A stretch of 6,877 bases of DNA from contig JBKPSO010000306.1 in NCBI GenBank assembly GCA_046735055.1, forward strand, positions 1 through 6,877. The letters are read 5' to 3'. A model generated the notes under the pieces. The model was not told where the DNA came from. It made no database searches and saw only the letters and a program-made list of their open reading frames with translations. This DNA is from DATBLE01 sp046735055. Its GTDB lineage: Bacteria; Actinomycetota; Thermoleophilia; Gaiellales; Gaiellaceae. This document shows positions 4,448 to 6,877 of this stretch, piece by piece (the first letter of the stretch is position 1; each line of letters starts with the position of its first letter). The position numbers and the translations under genes were made by a program.

Positions 4448-5494
4448 ATGCTTGCAGATCAGCTGGACTACGTCGTCGGTGTCGATCCGCACCGCGACTC
4501 GCACGCGCTTGCGGTCGTGCACGTCGTGAGCGGCACGGTCGTGTTCGAGGCGGCCGTCGGCGCGAGTAGCGACGGCTACGCACATGCTTTGAAGCTGGTC
4601 GACCGGCACGCCCCCGGTCGGCGCGCGTTCGCGGTCGAAGGCACTGGCTCGTTCGGTGCCGGCCTCACGCGCTTCCTCACCGGCCGCGGCGAGTGGGTGC
4701 TCGAGGTTGGCCGGTTGCGGCGGGAGCGGCGCTCGGGCGGCAAGACCGACGCGCTCGACGCGGTCCGAGCCGCCCGCAGCGTGCTCACGGGCGAGCGGCC
4801 CGCGACACCTCGGGCGGGCGGCGAACGCCAGGCGCTGCAGGCGTTGGTGGCCGCACGCGAAGGCGCGGTCAACGCCAGGCGTGCCGGCCTCTGTCAGCTG
4901 CGCGACCTGCTGATCACGACACCGGAGCCGCTGCGTAGCCAGCTGCGGCCGCTGACACGGGCGCGGCTGCTGCAACGCCTCGCGGCGACACGACCTGGCG
5001 GCGGACGAGATCCCGAGCTCCGCGGCAGCATGCTCGCGCTGCGCTCGATCGCCCGGCGCGTGCTGCAGTTGACAGCAGAGGAACGAGAGCTCGCACGCGA
5101 GATCGAAGCACTCACGCGCAAGCTCGCACCGCAACTGCTCGACCAGCCCGGCGTCGGACCGCACGCCGCCGCGCAGCTCGTGCTCTCCTGGTCACACCGC
5201 GGCCGCATCGAATCGGAAGCCGCCTTCGCACGCCTCGCCCGCGCAGCGCCGATCCCCGCCTCATCCGGGCAGACAATCCGCTACCGGCTCGACCGAAGCG
5301 GCGACCGCAAGCCGAACCGCGCACTGCACATGATCCTCGTCACTCGAAAGCGCTCACACCCCGCGACGATCGCCTACATCGAACGACGGATGCAAGAAGG
5401 CAAGACACGACGCGAAGCAAACCGCTGCCTCAAGCGCCACCTCGCCCGCAGCCTCTTCCGCCTCCTCGAACACGGCGCGCCACTACCGACTTGA
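4448..5494 (+). CDS. IS110-family DEDD transposase/recombinase
   Basis: 348 residues from ATG 4448. The N-terminal RuvC-like domain has VVGVDPHRDSH with Asp13, VEGTGSFG with Glu64, and KTDALDA with Asp101 and Asp104, the complete DEDD set of IS110 recombinases. A helical, Arg-rich middle follows (about 115-235). The C-terminal Tnp_20 domain starts near QPGVGPHAAAQL (about 234), includes AFARLARAAPIP-ASSGQT with Ser272/Ser273 (the family's catalytic serine region), and ends in a basic helix ANRCLKRHLARSLFRLL. Length is normal for the family, and no stop or frameshift is seen, so the enzyme is probably functional. GGAGG lies 11 nt before 4448. An in-frame ATG at 4373 would add 25 residues with no family match, so I take 4448, five residues before the usual hydrophobic YVVGVD strand. 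The enzyme inserts the element through a bridge-RNA-guided, recombinase-like reaction. Confidence 0.93.
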   Translation: MLADQLDYVVGVDPHRDSHALAVVHVVSGTVVFEAAVGASSDGYAHALKLVDRHAPGRRAFAVEGTGSFGAGLTRFLTGRGEWVLEVGRLRRERRSGGKTDALDAVRAARSVLTGERPATPRAGGERQALQALVAAREGAVNARRAGLCQLRDLLITTPEPLRSQLRPLTRARLLQRLAATRPGGGRDPELRGSMLALRSIARRVLQLTAEERELAREIEALTRKLAPQLLDQPGVGPHAAAQLVLSWSHRGRIESEAAFARLARAAPIPASSGQTIRYRLDRSGDRKPNRALHMILVTRKRSHPATIAYIERRMQEGKTRREANRCLKRHLARSLFRLLEHGAPLPT

Positions 5495-5507
5495 CAGACA
5501 TAGAAGC

Positions 5508-5535
5508 ATCGCTGGCGCAGGCGATTGTTCTGTTC
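5508..5535 (+). terminator. possible terminator at the right end of the IS
   Basis: ATCGC (5508-5512) and GCGAT (5521-5525) form a short stem, extendable by one G-T pair, and are followed by T-rich TGTTCTGTT. It lies 13 bp after the transposase stop. The stem is weak, so this is tentative; part of it may belong to the right end of the element. Confidence 0.3.
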
Positions 5536-5573
5536 GGGAGCCGTGGGCATGAAGCGGCGATGTGGGGCTTCGA

Positions 5574-5924
5574 TCAGTTGCCCACCGCTGGGTCGGGCAT
5601 GAACTCGCGGATCTCTTGAGCACATCGGCAGGCGGCCGCGATCTTCGCGGCCCACTCCAAGGCTGCCTCCCGTGAGGGCACGTCGAGGACGGTGAAGCCT
5701 CCGTTGAACTCCTTGGTCTGCGGGTAAGTGCCAGCGGTGATCGTCCCGTCACCGGCCACCATGACGGGATCCACGTCCTCGGCCAGCCCGCCGCCGAACA
5801 CCCACACGCCTGCGTCCATGGCCTCCTGGACCACCGCATGAGCAGCCTCTCCCACGGCCGGCATCTCCTCACCGGGGATGTGGTCCATCGCGCCGCTGGG
5901 GAACGAAATCAGGTACCGCGTCAT
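5574..5924 (-). CDS. YCII-related domain (YciI family) protein
   Basis: 116 residues from ATG 5924. The first strand MTRYLISF, a helix over about 21-38 ending in AGVWVFGGGL (about 38-47), a variable middle with TYPQTKEFNGGF (66-77), the strand TVLDVPSREAALEWAA (78-93), and the cysteine-bearing CRCAQEIREF (99-108) together follow the YCII/DGPF dimeric alpha-beta fold. The family name and fold are known; the substrate and function of most members are not. In Actinobacteria such proteins are often next to ECF sigma factor genes, but none is seen here. GAGGAG lies 7 nt before the ATG. The gene runs toward the IS110 transposase and ends 79 bp from its stop. It is complete and shows no sign of decay. 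Confidence 0.85.
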   Translation of the reverse strand: MTRYLISFPSGAMDHIPGEEMPAVGEAAHAVVQEAMDAGVWVFGGGLAEDVDPVMVAGDGTITAGTYPQTKEFNGGFTVLDVPSREAALEWAAKIAAACRCAQEIREFMPDPAVGN

Positions 5925-5931
5925 CTCATGA

Positions 5932-5937
5932 CTCCTC
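5932..5937 (-). promoter_or_regulatory. ribosome binding site of the YCII-family gene
   Basis: GAGGAG on the minus strand ends 7 nt before ATG 5924. A nearer upstream ATG (5929) leads straight to a stop (ATG-AGA-TGA), so 5924 is the start. Confidence 0.6.
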
Positions 5938-6184
5938 TCTCGGCGGCCTGCTCCGGCCGCATCTCAGGCTGGACCCGTACGCGGTAGAGACTGACAAACC
6001 ACCAAGACCTCATCGCTGCTCCGGCCGATCCAGGCTCACTTCTTCAGGCGTCATCCCGAAGACTGGCCCAGCCAGGCCCCGGCCGTTCGGCTCCCCATCA
6101 CCTTATGTGTAGTTCAAGACAGCCTTCCTTCGAGCGTCAGCGACTAGAGGTGCTGCCGACCGCTAGTTCGCGATCCTTCACTCG

Positions 6185-6463
6185 GTGGAGATCGTCGTGC
6201 TTATCGGGGCGCGTCCCTACGCGCTGCCCGAGCGTTCCGCGATCGAGCTGCGCGACCTGGTCCGCACGCGTGCCCCCGACGACCGGCCGCTCGGCTATCT
6301 CGCGGACGCGATCAGCGAGGATCTCGAGCATGGTGAGAGCCCGGAGCCGCTCGACCTAAGCCGCGAGCAGATCGAGGCGTTCGTAGAAGTCCTCTTCGGC
6401 GCGATCCTGGACGAGCCACTACACCGTCTGTGCGAGGCCTGCCGACGTTTTGCAGAGCCCTGA
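6185..6463 (+). CDS. hypothetical small acidic protein
   Basis: 92 residues from GTG 6185. I do not recognise the family. It opens with a strand-like MEIVVLIGARPYALP, followed by helices rich in Glu, Leu and Arg (for example SAIELRDLVRT at 18-28, SREQIEAFVEVLFGAIL at 59-75, and HRLCEACRRFAEP at the end). Composition is balanced and acidic, unlike out-of-frame translations here, and two cysteines (CEAC) are near the end. The start is weakly supported: no Shine-Dalgarno and no clear -10 box precede it. A hairpin at 6510-6539 may terminate it. The first strand and helical tail look like small actinobacterial accessory proteins of unknown function. It is probably a single-gene unit. Confidence 0.6.
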   Translation: MEIVVLIGARPYALPERSAIELRDLVRTRAPDDRPLGYLADAISEDLEHGESPEPLDLSREQIEAFVEVLFGAILDEPLHRLCEACRRFAEP

Positions 6464-6481
6464 GCTGGCGCGCTCACGGCC

Positions 6482-6494
6482 TTACGTAGTTGCG
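6482..6494 (+). repeat. TTAYGTAGTTGCG motif, copy 2
   Basis: TTACGTAGTTGCG matches 3500-3512 in 12 of 13 bases and again has TTAGA 10 nt downstream. It lies 144 bp before the start of the hydrolase/cyclase gene at 6638. A looser relative TTATGTGTAGTT occurs at 6103-6114. Confidence 0.35.
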
Positions 6495-6509
6495 ATGTGT
6501 TCCTTAGAA

Positions 6510-6539
6510 CGCCAGCAGCCGATCAGAGCTGCTCGGGCG
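6510..6539 (+). terminator. hairpin after the hypothetical protein gene
   Basis: CGCC plus AGCAGC (6510-6519) pair with GCTGCT (6528-6533) and GGCG (6536-6539), giving a 10-bp stem with a 2-nt bulge and an 8-nt loop. It is 46 bp past the stop of the gene ending at 6463. No T tract follows, so it is a probable terminator only. Confidence 0.4.
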
Positions 6540-6595
6540 GCGCCATCCGGTAGAAGAGGGGGCCACGTTGCACGCTGTCACCATGGCGCCGGGCG

Positions 6596-6624
6596 TTGTC
6601 TCGGCCGTCTTGATCGCTTACTCT
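6596..6624 (+). promoter_or_regulatory. promoter of the hydrolase/cyclase gene
   Basis: TTGTCT (6596-6601) and TACTCT (6619-6624) are separated by exactly 17 nt and match the -35 pattern in 4 of 6 positions and the TANNNT -10 pattern. Transcription would begin near 6631, only about 7 nt before the TTG at 6638, so the message would be nearly leaderless. This agrees with the absence of a Shine-Dalgarno. An 8-bp inverted repeat (6539-6546 with 6583-6590) lies just upstream. Confidence 0.45.
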
Positions 6625-6637
6625 CGACTCAGTCGCC

Positions 6638-6877
6638 TTGCCTGAGGATCCTCCCGAGACGTGCTTCACGCGCAGCGGCGATGTAAGCATCGCCTACCAG
6701 GTCCTGGGGGACGGGCCGCTCGACCTGGTCTACGTTCCCGCCATGGCCCACCACGTCGAGTTGACGTGGGAGGTCCCGCCGCAGGCGAAGTTTCTGCGCC
6801 GGCTCGCTACACTCGGCCGCCTGCTCTTGTTCGACAAGCGCGGGACCGGTATGTCCGGCCGCGTTGGCAGTCTTCCG
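6638..6877 (+). CDS. alpha/beta-hydrolase domain, probable class III cyclase fusion (5' part)
   Basis: 80 residues are visible before the window ends. The frame reads LPEDPPETCFTRSGDV, then SIAYQVLGDGPLDLVYVP (17-34), AHHVELTWEVPP (37-48), FLRRLATLGRLLLFDKRGTG (52-71) and MSGR. This is the start of an alpha/beta-hydrolase fold with the hallmark FDKRGTGxS block after the second strand. In Actinobacteria this form (RSGDV-IAYQV-GDGPLDLV, then FDKRGTG) is usually fused to a C-terminal class III adenylate/guanylate cyclase domain, so the full product may make or sense cyclic nucleotides; the cyclase part is outside the window. TTG at 6638 is the only reasonable start: a stop lies at 6611-6613 and the family begins a few residues before TRSGDV. 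The -10 box at 6619 fits a near-leaderless message. The decayed copy at 1936-2393 has fragments of the same domains. Confidence 0.8.
   Translation, partial: MPEDPPETCFTRSGDVSIAYQVLGDGPLDLVYVPAMAHHVELTWEVPPQAKFLRRLATLGRLLLFDKRGTGMSGRVGSLP

Larger units (their letters stand above)
4190..5540 (+). mobile_element. IS110-family insertion sequence, approximate limits
   Basis: A full-length IS110-type transposase (4448-5494) is preceded by about 330 bp of non-coding DNA and followed by 79 bp before the next gene. IS110 elements have no conventional terminal inverted repeats and often leave no target duplication, so the ends cannot be read from one copy. The left limit is placed after the EVE-like gene and its trailing sequence, and the right limit a short way past the stop; both are estimates with an error of several tens of bases. 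Confidence 0.4.

Noticed and set aside
4388..5164. 258-residue minus-strand reading frame opposite the transposase
   Set aside because: It is the mirror of a well-conserved IS110 coding frame in GC-rich DNA and has Arg/Ala/Gln-rich composition without family resemblance.
6539..6590. 8-bp inverted repeat GGCGCCAT/ATGGCGCC upstream of the hydrolase promoter as an operator
   Set aside because: Its GGCGCC core is self-complementary and common in GC-rich DNA, and the 36-bp gap is long for a dimeric repressor site; mentioned only with the promoter.
1..6877. CRISPR arrays, rRNA genes or a defence-system operon
   Set aside because: No regularly spaced repeats, no rRNA-like sequence, and no nuclease, helicase or methylase gene was found beside the EVE-like gene.

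Overview
The window is GC-rich throughout (GGC/GCG/CTC-type codons, sparse AT except in a few promoter-like spots). Its gene content is typical of a soil or environmental high-GC actinobacterium: an alpha/beta-hydrolase/class III cyclase fusion family, DUF4126-type membrane protein, YCII-domain protein, near-leaderless starts with TANNNT -10 boxes, and small secreted proteins. A Thermoleophilia-like source (Solirubrobacterales/Gaiellales) is my best guess; that is inference from gene style only.

Left part (1-3560) is a gene-poor, scarred region in which every recognisable gene is on the minus strand. At the left edge a minus-strand gene appears to begin at 17 and run out of the window; its leader carries a large nested hairpin that buries its Shine-Dalgarno. 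Then come a secreted-protein gene broken by one extra base (294-753), a relic of a tyrosine recombinase (985-1236) with a 17-bp tandem duplication, an intact secreted beta-rich protein (1367-1861), a chimeric and frameshifted cyclase/hydrolase relic (1936-2393), and an intact DUF4126-like membrane protein (2820-3266) followed by a strong hairpin. Two direct copies of an unusual 29-bp sequence (139-167 and 3527-3555, 26/29 identical) bracket this region, so a decayed integrative element is possible.

Middle part (3560-5570): a plus-strand EVE/PUA-like protein gene that looks leaderless (3674-4117), then about 330 bp of non-coding DNA with several internal short repeats, then a full-length IS110-family DEDD transposase (4448-5494). 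In this family the non-coding end encodes the bridge RNA, so 4190-4447 is the natural candidate.

Right part (5570-6877): a minus-strand YCII-family protein (5574-5924), a plus-strand 92-residue protein of unknown function (6185-6463), and the 5' end of an alpha/beta-hydrolase gene (6638 onward) of the kind that is usually fused to a class III adenylate/guanylate cyclase. The relic at 1936-2393 has pieces of the same two domains. The genes are mostly single transcription units separated by hairpins; I see no multi-gene operon and no complete pathway.
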